Below, piece after piece: positions 21,901-33,483 of a DNA stretch of 64,000 nucleotides. This DNA is from Jaltomata sinuosa (taxonomy: Eukaryota; Streptophyta; Magnoliopsida; Solanales; Solanaceae): positions 992,001 through 1,056,000 of the forward strand of contig QJPP01007235.1 of assembly GCA_003996215.1 (NCBI GenBank), written 5' to 3'. A model generated the notes under the pieces. The model saw only the letters and a program-made list of their open reading frames with translations, had not been told where the DNA came from and made no database searches. Positions within the stretch are counted from its first letter, which is position 1, and each line of letters begins with the position of its first letter. The position numbers and the translations under genes were made by a program.

Positions 21901-24900
21901 AGATGAAGCATTCGCAGAATCTACCTTCCTTCCAGGAAAATGTCCTTCTACAAGTATCTTGCAGATATTGCAGTGGAAGTGAAAATCACACAGGGTAATC
22001 CAAATGGCTAAAGGTAGAAATTACTACTATATTTAATACAGGAACAAATTCCACCACATAATTGAAGAAACTGGCATCTACCTGCATCTAGCAGTAAATT
22101 GATAAGAGACAAGACTTTGTCATCTGCACCAAATTCACCCGCAAATTTGTCATCTTTTTCACGTAGCACTAATGACTTCACTGCTGACAAGCTTAAGCTA
22201 GCCCTCTCCATGATGGGTGAGGAACCTCTGGATGAAGCTAGGAAGTCTTTCATTGTCATATACCTCTTTCCAGCCCTAGGAAGGAGGGAATAGGGGGGAA
22301 AAGGAAAAAAGGGAATTAGAACCACATCATCAGTTTCAAAGAAAAAGACAACCATGTACATAAGTGATTAACATTCTTTTTTAGTTCACAGACTAGGTGT
22401 TTGTTGAACCACTACAAGGATATGGAAGAGAATTCACTTGCATGATGGAACTGAACAATGCAAAATCAAACACTTCATGTGAACGCCAATGAGAGCAAAA
22501 ATTGTCAAGAGAACCCAACTAAAATTGAGATGGTTAACATTTCCAAATTTAAAGATAAACAAATATCTTACTCAACAGCTACAGCTAATTGTTTCATGAC
22601 AGATGCTGGAGGAATGACATCTCTATCCCGAAGTTTTGACTCTTCCATCGTTGAACCTGATTCAGAGTCCTTGAGAAAATAAACAAACTCATATCATTAG
22701 AAAAACAAAAATAAGGACATATTTCAGCTAAAGGACTCATAGCTATTAGATATCCCCTATTCCTTTGATAGGTCTTCAAAGTTAAGGAACAAGAAGTGCC
22801 CTACTACAACTAAGCATTTCTTATAAGAGAGAAATATATCCATATTTACATAATTCATTTGACTCTTAGAATAAAGAAAATTTGATTCGAACATATAAAA
22901 GAACTAGTTATTGTATGTTTAAAGCCTTAAAATGCTCATTAAGTAGATAGTACTCGATTATATCCTAGGTTTGACAACAGCATCAACTCTTGACTTACAA
23001 AAAGATAAATAATTCTTTAGCCTCAACCAAGTATTAATAAGGGTTTCTGCAAGTAAGGTCAGGGATATATAAGCACCTTTTTGGAACAATACGAAATGGG
23101 GAAAGAGTCGCTAATAAACAACTATCATGGCATGTCAAAAGATAGAATTATGACAGAAATGACCAAGGGGGGAAAGAAGCTCAAGGAATACCGAAGACAA
23201 AATGATTTGTATATTAAGAACCTTGTGTTGTAGAACAAGTGAGATAACTCACCTTTGGATCAGGTATTTCTCTCTCACTCGTGAAGCAAATATTTTCATC
23301 AAAAATTGCATACGCCATTCCTGGACTTTCAGCTTTGTCAACGCCCTCCGTTCCTCTTTTGCCTATTCTTATGTTCTTAAACCTCTCCTGCCAGTCCTGC
23401 TTTGCCTTTATTGGTGGAGGTCTCCGCTTTGAATTCTTTCCGTCCTGGCAACAAGGTATCCTTAAGATTACTTAACAACAGCTCAATATACTCTCACATG
23501 TATACAACAAAACAAACAGCTAAAATCAAGTTAAAGATATCTTTTTAAAAAAAAATGGGAGTAGAGGAAGGGGAAATGGGAGAAGGGATTACAAGGTGGG
23601 CCAACCAACTGAGCTACTAAAATTTCCCAGTTAAAGATATCAAAAACATAACAATGTGAGATTAATTTAAGAAATCAAAGACAACTATGTTGACACCAAG
23701 TTGTGCCTACTATGGTCCTTGTGGAAAAGAAGAACAAAAGAAAATCGAAGCATTGATATTAGCCAGTTAAATCTGCCTACATTAGCTTAACAAAGAATAG
23801 TACCCCAAGGCCCAATCTACGAGCAGGATAAAAATAGTTTAACTATGATAAATCCTCAATCTGCCAATATTAGCTTAACAAAACACAGTACCCCGATCTA
23901 CGGACCGGATAAAAATAGTTTCACTATGATAAATCCTCAATCTGCCTATATTAGATTAACAAAGCATAGTACCCCGATCTAAGGACCGGATAAAAATAGT
24001 TTAACTATGATAAATCCTGAATCTGCCAATATTAGCTTAACAAAACACAGTACCCCGATCTACGGGCCGGATAAAAATAGTTTAACTATGAAAAATCCTC
24101 AATCTGCCTAGATTAGCTTAACAAAGCATAGTACCCCGATCTAAGGACCGGATAAAAATAGTTAAACCATGATAAATCCTCAATCTGCCTATGTTAGCTT
24201 AACAAAACATAGTACCCCGATCTACGGACCGGATAAAAATAATTTAACTATGATAAATCCTTAATCTTCCTATATTAGCTTAACAAAGCATAGTACCCCG
24301 ATCTACAGGCAGGGCAAAAATAGTTTAACTATGATAAATCCTAAATCTGCCTATATTAGCTTAACAAAGCATAGTACCCCGATCTACAGACAGGATAAAA
24401 ACAGTTTAACTATGATAAATCCTCTGAATATGAAGCTGAATAGAGCAATACAACGGATTCATATAGCCAACTCCAACTAATTGCCGATTAAGACATAGTT
24501 AATTAATATACATTGAAATTAGCTAGTTGACTTTGAACTTCTAATCATAAATCCAAACGAAATTTAACATCTTCTTCATCAACAAAAACATTAATCAAAA
24601 AAAAAAAAAAAAAAAAAAAACACACTCCCGATCATATGCATTTCCAACAGAATGACAATAATTAGTCAAAAAATAAAAAACGAAGATAATTTTTACCTTA
24701 GCCTCGTCCTTATCGTCTGAAATCTGGCTCGTTGACGTCGCCGGCGATTGTTTATCCAAATCTGTTCCAATTTTCAATGTCGAATACAGCAAAAAAAAAA
24801 AAAAATTGTAAAACAAAAAAAAATGTATACAAGTAATAGGAAAAAAATCACAATAATTAGAAGCAATTTTTTTTTTAAAAAAAAAAAGAGAAATGAGATG

Positions 24901-25016
24901 GAAGAACCTGGTTCGTTGATGAGATCAGATTTTTTGATATCAGTGAAAACTTTTTCCGCTTTAGCTGCGGCAGAATGGAAGGCAGTCTTTGCTCTGGATA
25001 CGAATGACGCCTCCAT
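15937..25016 (-). CDS. Rab3 GTPase-activating protein catalytic subunit homologue
   Basis: The 14 exons are 24908-25016, 24697-24761, 23253-23444, 22572-22669, 22082-22275, 21781-22007, 20049-20387, 19889-19953, 19372-19420, 19101-19257, 17816-17900, 17660-17729, 16857-16997 and 15937-16233. All have GT-AG borders and consistent phase, giving 695 aa. The N-terminus (MEASFVSRAKTAFHSAAAKA) is helical. Residues 447-466 carry AANPGCILEDFVRWHSPPDW, the signature of the Rab3GAP1 catalytic domain, with an Arg and Trp typical of the site linked to GAP activity. NLWRELWETSKPVPA and LPHELFKQLFISL follow. ITLCDFHFHCNICKILVEGHFPG lies at about 223-245. In animals the complex acts on Rab3 and Rab18 in vesicle and ER-membrane traffic; the plant role is inferred from homology. 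The C-terminal tail is basic, then Ser/Pro-rich, and ends in NDWTIV. Confidence 0.92.
18345..18535 (-). repeat. tRNA-derived SINE in Rab3GAP intron 10
   Basis: On the minus strand it begins with GTGGCCTAGTGGTCAATGA (A-box-like), then GAGGTCTCTGGTTCAATTC (B-box-like). It ends with the GGTGGGAGGTGGCAGGTA and GGCCCGGACACCACGGTTAT blocks shared with the copies at 21118, 45065 and 62815. Confidence 0.65.
20845..21062 (+). mobile_element. LINE 3'-end-like fragment
   Basis: A T-rich stretch with TATATACCGGGTTTTCTTGCC, then TTAATAAAATGATTTACC and an A8 run looks like the 3' end of a plant LINE. It is in intron 6 of the Rab3GAP gene. No reverse transcriptase sequence is present. Confidence 0.4.
21118..21245 (-). 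repeat. 5'-truncated tRNA-derived SINE
   Basis: It has the same 3' blocks as the SINE at 18345-18535 (ATGGTGTCTGGGCCAGCTTG, CTGCTACCTCCCAGCAGCAC) but lacks the promoter half. It lies in Rab3GAP intron 6, next to the LINE-like fragment. Confidence 0.55.
23770..24425. repeat. 81-bp minisatellite in Rab3GAP intron 2
   Basis: The marker AGTACCCC occurs at 23799, 23887, 23968, 24049, 24130, 24211, 24292 and 24373: one 88-base step and then six exact 81-base steps. The unit includes TTAGCTTAACAAAGCATAG and GGATAAAAATAGTTTAACTA. Units with AAACACAG/ACGGACC and units with AAGCATAG/AAGGACC alternate for two rounds. The array lies wholly within the intron 23445-24696. Confidence 0.9.
24598..24620. repeat. 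Poly(A) run
   Basis: An uninterrupted A tract of about 23 bases lies in Rab3GAP intron 2 on the plus strand. The minus-strand transcript would carry it as poly(U). Confidence 0.8.
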
Positions 25017-25904
25017 TTCCTCCGCCGAGTTCGTCGGAAAAAAAATTGATGGATTTATGGAGGGAATAAGTTAACAAATAAAATCAATGGGGAGTCTTTC
25101 TCACACGCTAATCTGTAGACGGCGTTTGTCAAATTTGATGATGCTTATCATTTTGTGCTGATAATAAAATAATGTAAATTGACTAATTATGTTGTTATCA
25201 TGTTCCCTAATTTGATAATTACATGTACGTAGTATGTACTACACTAAGGGCTAATTTGATACGAGGGATAATGACAATTAATTATGTGATTAACTTTAAA
25301 ATGAGTTTATTTTATATTTGATTGTGAGATAATTTATTTTGGAATTAGTTATACCAGAATTGTATGTTATTTTTATCTCATATTGAGGGTGGAATAACAA
25401 TTTTGGAATAACTAATTCTGGGATGATTAATTATGGGATTATTTGTTTCCTAACCAAATAATCATTAAGAAATTATCTACTTCCTCGATCCTAATTTACG
25501 TGACACATTTGATTTGGCTCAAAATTTAAGAAATAAAAAATAAACTTTTTTGAAATTTGTTATCTAAAACACTTCTTGACCATCTGCTTGACTATAAATA
25601 TCTTCATCAAGGAAAAAAAGAAAAAAAATTAAAATAAAGTATTTCAATTAGAAAAATATGACTTTTTTTTTAAACATATTAAAAAGAAAAATGTATCGCG
25701 AAACGAATAGATTATTCGATAAGGTAATATAGTAACTTTTAATTCATAAGATTCAAGGGACCTTCTTTTCTTCCAATAATAGAAGTAAATCTTTTGTTGA
25801 TTTATGGTTGATAATAAAAATAATCATTTTTTGACTATTGATTAGTAGATAAGTTTTAAAAATCACTTCCGAACACTATATTTTGGTATCTTTAGAGGGA
25901 TTCA
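25017..25904. promoter_or_regulatory. Upstream region of the Rab3GAP gene
   Basis: This is non-coding. A probable MITE occupies about 25250-25475, with ends GGGCTAATTTGATACGAGGG and ATTTGTTTCCTAACCAAATA; its boundaries are uncertain. No promoter element could be fixed. Confidence 0.35.
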
Positions 25905-26550
25905 TAAAATATAATTTAGCGTGATAAAAGTAGCTCGAAATAAAAAAAAGTATGCAAATTGAGTATTTTGAAAAAAGATAACGGACATGTAAAGGAGCAT
26001 CTAATTTGAACTTCAAGTCAATATTCAAAAATTAAGCAATTTCAGTATGTTACTAATAACCTCTGAGTGAGGCTACCTAGCTTGAGATAAAAAAGATATG
26101 CGCTAAATATTTTAAGAGGCAGACGAATATTAGGACTAGCATACTCCAATTTAAACTTCAAATTAAGAATCAAAACTTAAGGAATTCGAATATATTATAC
26201 ACTAATTACTTTCGAGTGAGGCCACAAAATCACCTCTATTCGTTAACACATTAGTATTTCGGGATATTTTTGGTATGTATTAAGTATTTTAAGTGGCGGA
26301 TGAACATTAGAAGGAACATTTACTTTAAATTTCAAGTTAAGAATCAAAAGTTAAAGCATTTTCACTATGTTACGTTATATCAATAATCTTGAGTGAGGCC
26401 ACCTATAGCAACAATTCCAACTCCAAAATCATCACCTATCTCCATTGTTATATAAGTGGCTCGTGATAAAGAAGATATATATTAAATATTTTAAATGATA
26501 GACAAACATTAAGACAAACGTTTAGTTCAAACTTCACAATTTTAGTGAAG
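25905..26550. repeat. Degenerate tandem array of about 150-190-bp units
   Basis: About four diverged copies share a block order: AAGTAGCTCG or AAGTGGCTCG, then AAATATTTTAA with a following AGGCAGACGAATATTA-like block, TTAAACTTCAAATTAAGAATC and CTTTCGAGTGAGGCCAC. The last blocks recur near 26065, 26215 and 26390. Confidence 0.5.
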
Positions 26551-27134
26551 GGAAGTCTTCCAATCTTAAAATTGAATTCCAACATCAAAAATCCTTGAAT
26601 TCCGGCGTTAATTTCCCTTGAATTGACTTGCGTCTATCTCCCTTTTATCCTTTTCTTCTCTTGAATTCCCTTTTTATTAGTTTCTGTTTATTTGTTTGTT
26701 GTAGTTTTCTCTTGATTTTCTTTTTCCTTTTTTGGTTAGTTTATCTTCTTTCTTTGCCCTTTTATCTATTTTTGTCTTTTCTCTTCTTCTTTTTTCCTTC
26801 TTAAAGATGAAAATAAAATATAAAATTAAAATATTAATTAATTATTTTTAAATTAATAAAAATATTTAAAAAATTAAATAATTAGACTATACTAAGAAAT
26901 AATTAAGAAAAATACTATAGTCACTAGCTTATTTATTAAAATTTAGATTAATAAAAGAAATATTTTTACAATTTTTTTCTCTCTTGCAAATGAAAATAAA
27001 TTTTATATTTAAAATATAACTCTATTTGTTTGTAACTTTTTTACAAAAATTAACTTGCTAAAAATGATAAAAATTAGAATGTCAAAGTTAGTTTAATTCT
27101 ATTTGTTATATTTTTAAATATTTTTTTTCTTTTG
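26551..27134. other. AT-rich spacer
   Basis: This is T-rich, then A-rich simple sequence. I find no gene or bounded repeat. Confidence 0.5.
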
Positions 27135-27510
27135 AAGGAGTGAATCTGTCATTTATGATACTCTACCACCAGTGTATGGTATATACCATGTCGGTATCAT
27201 AAAGAGCTAAAAAGTGAGGGTTGAGAAGCATTTTTTTTTAAAGGAATGAACAAGTCTCTGTGAAATCTCTGTCAGTATATGATATATATTATATGGGTAT
27301 CAAAGAGGACTAATGAGTATTTCTTTAAGGAATGAACGGGTCCTTTATGATACTCCTGTCAGCATATGATATATATCACGTAGATATTATAGAGTATTGA
27401 ATAATAATTTATTTTTTTAAAGAAATGAATCTGTCATCTATGTTACCATGTTTTTCTCGAATGAATAAATCAGTTCTCTATGATACTTTATCAGTATATT
27501 ATAGTATGCA
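27135..27510. repeat. Degenerate tandem repeat downstream of GDSL gene 1
   Basis: AAGGAATGAA-like starts recur near 27135, 27241, 27327, 27420 and 27459. Most are followed by TTTATGATACTC and CAGTATATGATATATAT. Spacing varies from 40 to 106 bases. The array ends about 100 bases past the lipase stop codon. Confidence 0.5.
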
Positions 27511-27616
27511 AATACATGAATCTATTTGTCAGGAAAGAGTTCTTATTTTTATGTTATTAAGCTACACCAAGCAAGTAGCATATGTTATATAACTATGTAG
27601 ATAGTTTTGACCAATT

Positions 27617-30600
27617 CTACAAGGCAAGTAAGTTGGTCAAATTCATTGAGGTTACATATTGTTTTGTATTATTGAAAAGAGTATTAACAAGAATTTTGGC
27701 TACTGCCTCGGTAGGATGAACTTCATCCCAGAAAATGTGATCACTCCTGTTGGGACAATATGTAGAAATAGGAAGACAAGGACCTTCAGCATATAATTTC
27801 CCTATCCCACAACAAGCAGACTTAACCTCATGAAAACCTGAAAAATAAATCATATTTATAAGAAAGTTGCGTGGTATGAAGTAAAAAGGGGAAAAAAGAC
27901 GAAGTACATGAAGGTCTATCGGAAACAGTATCTCTGGGGAGGACCTAGGTGCAATTTTGTGGTGCTTCGGCACTCGTTAAACTCAACGCATATAAAAAAT
28001 GTATAAAAATTGGTATAAGATTTAGAAAAATTCCCAGATAGCCGGGTGCTTTGGTTTCAGGCAAAACCTTAAAGCTTTGGGCGTCAATATGTGTGTTCGA
28101 ACCTCCCGGGCACCCACGACCCCGAAATCCTGAGTCCGCCATTGAGTCTCTCTATGACTCTATCCAACAAGTAAGTTTGTGTACATCCTATTCTCCTCCC
28201 CACTTACGTGATTATTACATTAGCTATGTTGTCATTGTTGTATTTTAGAATGCACAATAACAAAAACTAAATCACCGAGGGTTGTGGTAATTAGATGTCA
28301 GATCACTCCACCCTTAAGTCTTAACCGGATCGAGGTTTCAGATTTGAGCCCTAAGTAACGGAAAAAACCCTAGTAAAGAGAACTTCTCCTTAAATGTGTC
28401 TTACGTACGTAGCGCGTTTCTGAATTAGTCAAGGCCCCAATATAAGTACCCAAACACTTGGTTGAAAACCAACAACATACCCGGTGTAATCCCACAAACT
28501 GGGGTCTGGAAAAGGTAGAGTGTACGCAGACCTGACTTCTACTTTAGAGGTAAAACAGTTGTTTCCGATAGATCCTGATGGTTGGAAACCAATTAAGAAA
28601 AAAAAAATATTGAAAAAACGAACTTATAATCATACCGTATTTTGTTGGATTGTGGATGAGATCAACCAAGAAATCGTAGATGTTAAAGTAGGTGTAGTTG
28701 AAATCTTCCTTGAGCTTTGACTTCAATTTTAGCAACATTGATTGTACACCTTTATTATAATTTATCGCCCAATGGTTAGCGAAATCGTTACAATTCTCAG
28801 AAGAATTCTTAAGCCTTTCCGCTGGAGTGCACCCAATTGGTCCTATCCCAACAATCAGAAATTTACGTGCACCCAAACCATGTATTTGCTGAAACCAAAT
28901 TAAACTAATTAACAAAAAAAAATGAAAAAAAAAAAGATAGCCCGGTATATTAAGCTCTTGTTATGACTTATGTGCGGGATTTTGAAAATGGTCAGATGAC
29001 AAGAGTCTACAAAGATTAATATCCAGTGATTAGACATACACAAATTTAACCTTCGTACAAAAAAAGAGAGAATATGTGTGATACGGCAGAAGTCAGTTCC
29101 AAAGAGAATATTTTTTTCACGAAAACAATTTAATTTTCTAAAAAGATATTTTTTGGTTGGTGAATGAAGTAGTTTTCCGCTAGAAAAGATATATCAAAGA
29201 TTAATTAATAATGATATTAGCAAATTGGAGATCGCTTTGGTGAAATTTTTGAATAATAATAGTAATAATTATGTTTTAAGTATTAGTTAGAGTAAGTAAT
29301 ATGAAATTAGACGTCAAGATAACTGTAAGGAAAATGATTTCCGCCTATAAATGGTAGAATTCATTTTCCTCCTTTTGATGAGAGAAGGTTTTCTTCTAGT
29401 AACCAAATACTATGAAATGACATTTTTATGGAAAACATTTTCTGAAAAACGATTTTCGTCATATCCAATAGTACATTCTAGATAACATCATTTTTTCTTG
29501 TTGTCCACGGTGACGGATCTAGAGTATAAAATATAGGTTCATAAACTTAATTACTTATATATACTAATTTGCAATCGTTATAAGAATTATAAACTTCAAA
29601 TCATGAATCGGAATGTAACTTACCCTTAGCTGGTTCGAAAAGGTAGATAGCATTAAATCAATGTACTCTTGTGATGATTTTGTAATAGGTATTTTGGACT
29701 TTGAGCTGAAATAATTGGAAAGGTCATTGCTTCCAATAACAACAACAAATAGAGAATTTGACAAGTGCATTTTTGCTGCATTTTCTCCTATCTTTTTAAT
29801 CAACCTTTGTTGCACTTCAGAGAAATACCCAACTTGTTTTGAGAGATAAATTGTGCCATTCTATCACAAAAAAAAATCATTAGAAAAGTTAATCGCACTA
29901 GTACCTAATACAATCAAACCCCTTTACAACGTCATCATTTGTCCGACTATTTTTTGGTTATTATATACAGAGAAATGTTATCATAGAGAACGTCATATAA
30001 CATAACATGAAAATCAGTTTCATAAAAAACTTGACTTAGAAATACGAGAAAAATATAGGTACTATAAGAAGAGAAAACACAAACCCCTCCTTAATCAACT
30101 TTTTTTGCACTTCAGAGAAACATCCGACCTCTTTTTCTCGAAAAATGCCTAAATTTGAAGTACGAGAGTCAAGCATACCATTTTCAGTATGAAATCAGAC
30201 ATATATTTAGGAACTTCAAAAAGGAAAATGTAAAGAGGGGTTTAAGAAAACCTTTGAAAGAATCAGAATTTAAAGGAGAAAATTGAACTCTTACCATAAT
30301 AATAACGTCATATAAAATAAAACAGAATAAATATATGTGCTCTTACAAAAGGACGATCATTGGTGCTATTTAAAATTCCAGCTCCTCCCGAGGCAAAGCT
30401 TACACCTTTCAGAAAGAGGTCATTCTTGTCGGAAAGATATGGCGGAGGTGTTGGTAAACCAACCTTTTCAGCTGTTACATAAAAGCAAACAATTTTCCAA
30501 AAACTACATTTTTTAAAGAGATATTGAAGTGATTAAGTAATGCAACACTACTCATCAAACTAATTAATACTCTAGCTAATTAGAGTTGTAAGAGTAAATT

Positions 30601-31665
30601 TTATATGAGAAAAAGTGATAAATAATGCTCCATTATTTAATTCACTAATGATAAGAAAATCAACTTGAGTCTATTTTAATCGCAAAAGTTAATTCATGAG
30701 ATGAGAATTTTCTAAAATAATATGAGTAGACTCATTTTAAAGTCTCAATCAATGTGGACTCAACACCTCCGAGCTCCGCATGGCTAAGACTAGACATATG
30801 GAGCATGAAAAATATAAGATGTGAGCCTAATATCGGGTATAAACAATAAATTGGAATGATTTTGGGGGCAAATGATACCATGATTCTAAAAATAAAAAAA
30901 AACCTTGATAACTAAACTCAAAAGTTATTTCATGGTATAAGGATTATCCAAGATCATACAAAGAGACTCGTTGTTAAATTATCAACTGATGTGGAACTCA
31001 ACAACTATAAAACGACTAATATTTGAACGTGAAGGTGTTTTATTGGGCACGAAGTTAAAGAATGAAAGAAACTTTTTAAAATTTGTGTTCTAAAACATAA
31101 TGATATTAGTTGGCCACCTTACTAAAAATATTTGTCTCATATTAGTTGGCAACCTTACTAAATTAATAGAGAATTAATTAAATTTTTCCTATATTACCCT
31201 TGCAATTAATTCTTTTTCAAAGCGTGAACACTTGTTTGTAAAGTTCAAAAAAAAAGTCTAAGGGGTGAATTAGTAAATCTACTTTCTTACTTATAAATTT
31301 CTTAAGACGTGCGTAAAAGGAAAAGTGGGACGGAGGGAGTATCAATCTTTAGAGATTATATCAAAAAGAAAAAATTATCATATTATAAATCTGGAGTAGT
31401 ATTTACCAAAAAAATCAGCAGCATTTTTCCCATTGCTGAATCTTCCTGTTGGTTTTCCACCAGGGAAATCAATTCCATTGAAAGGAAAATTTGCCCTGAA
31501 AAATGTCTCTAAATAATTATTGTTCCCAACATCTACTAGAGAATCACCAAACACATACATGGCTTTCACCTTTTTTGCCCTTGACATATTCAATTGCAAA
31601 AGCAATAAAATTGCAATTATTAAACCACATGAATTTAGCAATTTAGTCTTGTTATTAGAAGCCAT
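27617..31665 (-). CDS. GDSL esterase/lipase 1
   Basis: Five exons, 31407-31665, 30347-30471, 29624-29860, 28636-28888 and 27617-27837, join in phase to 364 aa. A signal peptide (residues about 1-30) precedes block I, FGDSLVDVGNNN, with the nucleophile Ser42. The block II Gly lies in GVSFASGGAG (about 109-118), block III is GSND (171-174), and block V is DEVHP with catalytic Asp329 and His332. The five-exon layout and the length are typical of plant secreted GDSL lipases. The substrate cannot be told from sequence; acyl esters in cuticle, wall or lipid turnover are possible. The next gene upstream, at 33484-38835, is its tandem paralogue with identical intron positions and phases. Intron 4 contains a SINE with a MITE inserted in it. 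Confidence 0.93.
27915..28250 (+). repeat. TS-type SINE split by a MITE
   Basis: The left piece, GTCTATCGGAAACAGTATCTC, ends at 27934. The right piece resumes at about 28145 and runs to TATGTTGTCATTGTTG near 28240, with AAGTTTGTGTACATCC and TTCTCCTCCCCA in between. The gap is filled by the MITE at 27935-28144. The whole sits in intron 4 of GDSL gene 1. Confidence 0.6.
27935..28144. mobile_element. hAT-like MITE nested in a SINE
   Basis: The left end is TGGGGAGGACCTAGG; the right end read inward is CAATGGCGGACTCAGG, the same family as 495-813. Flanks AGTATCTC (27927-27934) and AGTCTCTC (28145-28152) form an 8-bp duplication with one mismatch. Confidence 0.6.
28466..28585 (-). repeat. TS-type SINE fragment
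   Basis: CCAACAACATACCCGGTGTA, then TCCCACAAACTGGGGTCTGG, AGAGTGTACGCAGACC and TTGTTTCCGATAGATCC, in reverse TS order. It lies in intron 4 of GDSL gene 1, close to exon 4. Confidence 0.65.
31102..31339. mobile_element. Truncated Stowaway-like MITE
   Basis: The right end CGTGCGTAAAAGG...GACGGAGGGAG/TA is clear. The left part (ATTAGTTGGCCACCTTACTA) matches the interior of the element at 31868-32142. It lies in intron 1 of GDSL gene 1. Confidence 0.5.
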
Positions 31666-32749
31666 TCTTTTTCAAGTATATACTCCAATATGATGTAGAC
31701 AATTGACAATTTATATTGAAGGTGTTTAATTTAATGCCATTATCAACAAGAGTAAATATTCATAAATAAGATCCTAGAAAGAGTCAAAAAATAATTGAAG
31801 TACCATTGAAGACAATAAAATCCAGTGTGTCATAAAATAAAATCATAAATGTTATAGTTAAGCATTACTCCCTCCGTTCCATATTAGTTGTCCACCTTAC
31901 TATAAATAGTTGTCCCAAATTACTCGTCCACTTATCAAATCAAGACAAAATTAATTAAAATTTTCTCATTTTATCCCTACAACTAATGTTTCTTTGAAAG
32001 CCTAAATAAACTTATAAGTTTCAAAAAGTTTCTTTTTCTAAAGAGTGGATAAAGGGTAAATTAGTAAAAATATCCTTCTTATTTATGATTTCTTAAGGGG
32101 TGTGTAAAAGGAAAGTGGACAACTAATATGAGAAGGAGGGAGGAGCTTTTTCTTTCGTGAGTTTAAGTTATATCAACTGTCAGTGTAAAGAATTTTTACA
32201 CTATCATGTCACTTTTATCTATTATAGAAAATAATCTGACTTATTTTCAAGATTATAAATTCCATTTTGTGTTGACGGTTGCCTTTAAATATTCTTGAGG
32301 TAACTTGTTGTTTATAGAAACGATGTATATAACTTAAACTCTTTATTTATTATTATTGAATTCGTTCGAATATAACTATTAATATTGGGTTAGCTTACTA
32401 AATAGCTTAGGAACAAGAAATTAGCAACTTAATCGGATATTCTTAAGTAGTCTTTTTCTTACGTATGGATGTTTGTCATATTTAATTTCGTGTATTCTAA
32501 GGTATCCCATGTCGTGTTATCTCAATTTGTTACGTCAAAGACATAAAGTTAATCCATAGTACTATTTTATTTATATCCTATATTTTAACATAAGGTCAAA
32601 CAAGAGAGAGTTTTTTTTTTTGGGTCAGTAAGCAAACAAACAAGAGAAAACTAAGATAAAGACTTGTTATGGCTTATTTAAAACAAAAGAATTTAGTTGT
32701 TGGATGTTTCTTAGGACTTATAAAATGATTGATAATAAAAGTATATCAA
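31666..32749. other. Spacer upstream of GDSL gene 1
   Basis: It contains the GDSL gene 1 promoter and the MITE at 31868-32142. No other coding or RNA feature is seen before the tRNA gene. Confidence 0.45.
31868..32142. mobile_element. Stowaway-like MITE
   Basis: The left end is CTCCCTCCGTTCCATATTAG after TA at 31866-31867. The inverse TAATATGAGAAGGAGGGAG ends at 32142. The right-hand TA is not preserved. It lies 200 bases upstream of GDSL gene 1. Confidence 0.65.
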
Positions 32750-32754
32750 GCGGG

Positions 32755-32797
<43 letters not shown>

Positions 32798-32822
32798 ACG
32801 TGTTCGATCCACGTTCACCGCA
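32750..32822 (+). tRNA. tRNA-Phe (anticodon GAA)
   Basis: This 73-nt intronless tRNA gene folds into a full cloverleaf. The D-arm lies in TAGCTCAGTTGG, the anticodon loop is CTGAAGA, and the T-loop is TTCGATC between ACGTG and CACGT. The acceptor stem GCGGGGA/TCACCGC has the A-G mismatch seen in plant tRNA-Phe. A CAA triplet directly precedes it and a T-rich terminator follows. It supplies nuclear-encoded cytosolic phenylalanine tRNA. Confidence 0.95.
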
Positions 32823-33483
32823 TTCTTTTCTATGTTTTTTTTTCATTCAGTTTTTGCTTTTATAGATTGTTATTTATGGTGCCGTCAAACGCCAAAACTT
32901 GTTAAACTTGAAGTCTAGATTAAGCTGAAAATTATGCCAAATGACCTTGAAAATTAGTGGTCAAGACCTTTTGACTCCCGTTTGTCTATAATCAAACATT
33001 CAGGCTCAAAGGGCGAAACTTGTTAAATTTGAAGTTTTCTCACGAAGCAAGTGAGGTCAAAAGTTCAAGATTGTTCATTTTCAATGTTGTTTTTGTCTTA
33101 TATAATATGTTTGATCCACGCTTATCGCGTAGGACTTATTAATCGAGGAAGCATTTCACATCAAGAATTTCTCTATTCTTAACATTTGAATCCAAGATAT
33201 TTGATTATGAACGAAAACATTCATCTATATAATATCCCACCATATTCCTTAACGCTCCTAACTAAAAAAATTCAAACTCCATAATACAATGCCGAAATTG
33301 ATAGAAGCAGTAAATAAAATAACCAGGCCATCTCTCAAAAACATAATACGCAAAGCTTTTCATCTTTATATTATACATGTATAATTCAATATTATGGTAT
33401 ATATATATAGCCAAAAACCTGATCCAAAATTAATTAACTTTGGTGTTTTTTTGTGTGTGTGTTTGTATGGTGAATATGCAAAA
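32823..33483. other. Spacer with a fossil tRNA 3' end
   Basis: Near 33111-33131, TTTGATCCACGCTTATCGCGT resembles the T-arm and acceptor end of tRNA-Phe without the 5' half. Otherwise no feature is visible before the GDSL gene 2 stop codon. Confidence 0.4.

Noticed and set aside
24748..25074. 108-codon plus-strand frame
   Set aside because: It is antisense to exons 1-2 of the Rab3GAP gene and runs through poly(A) tracts.
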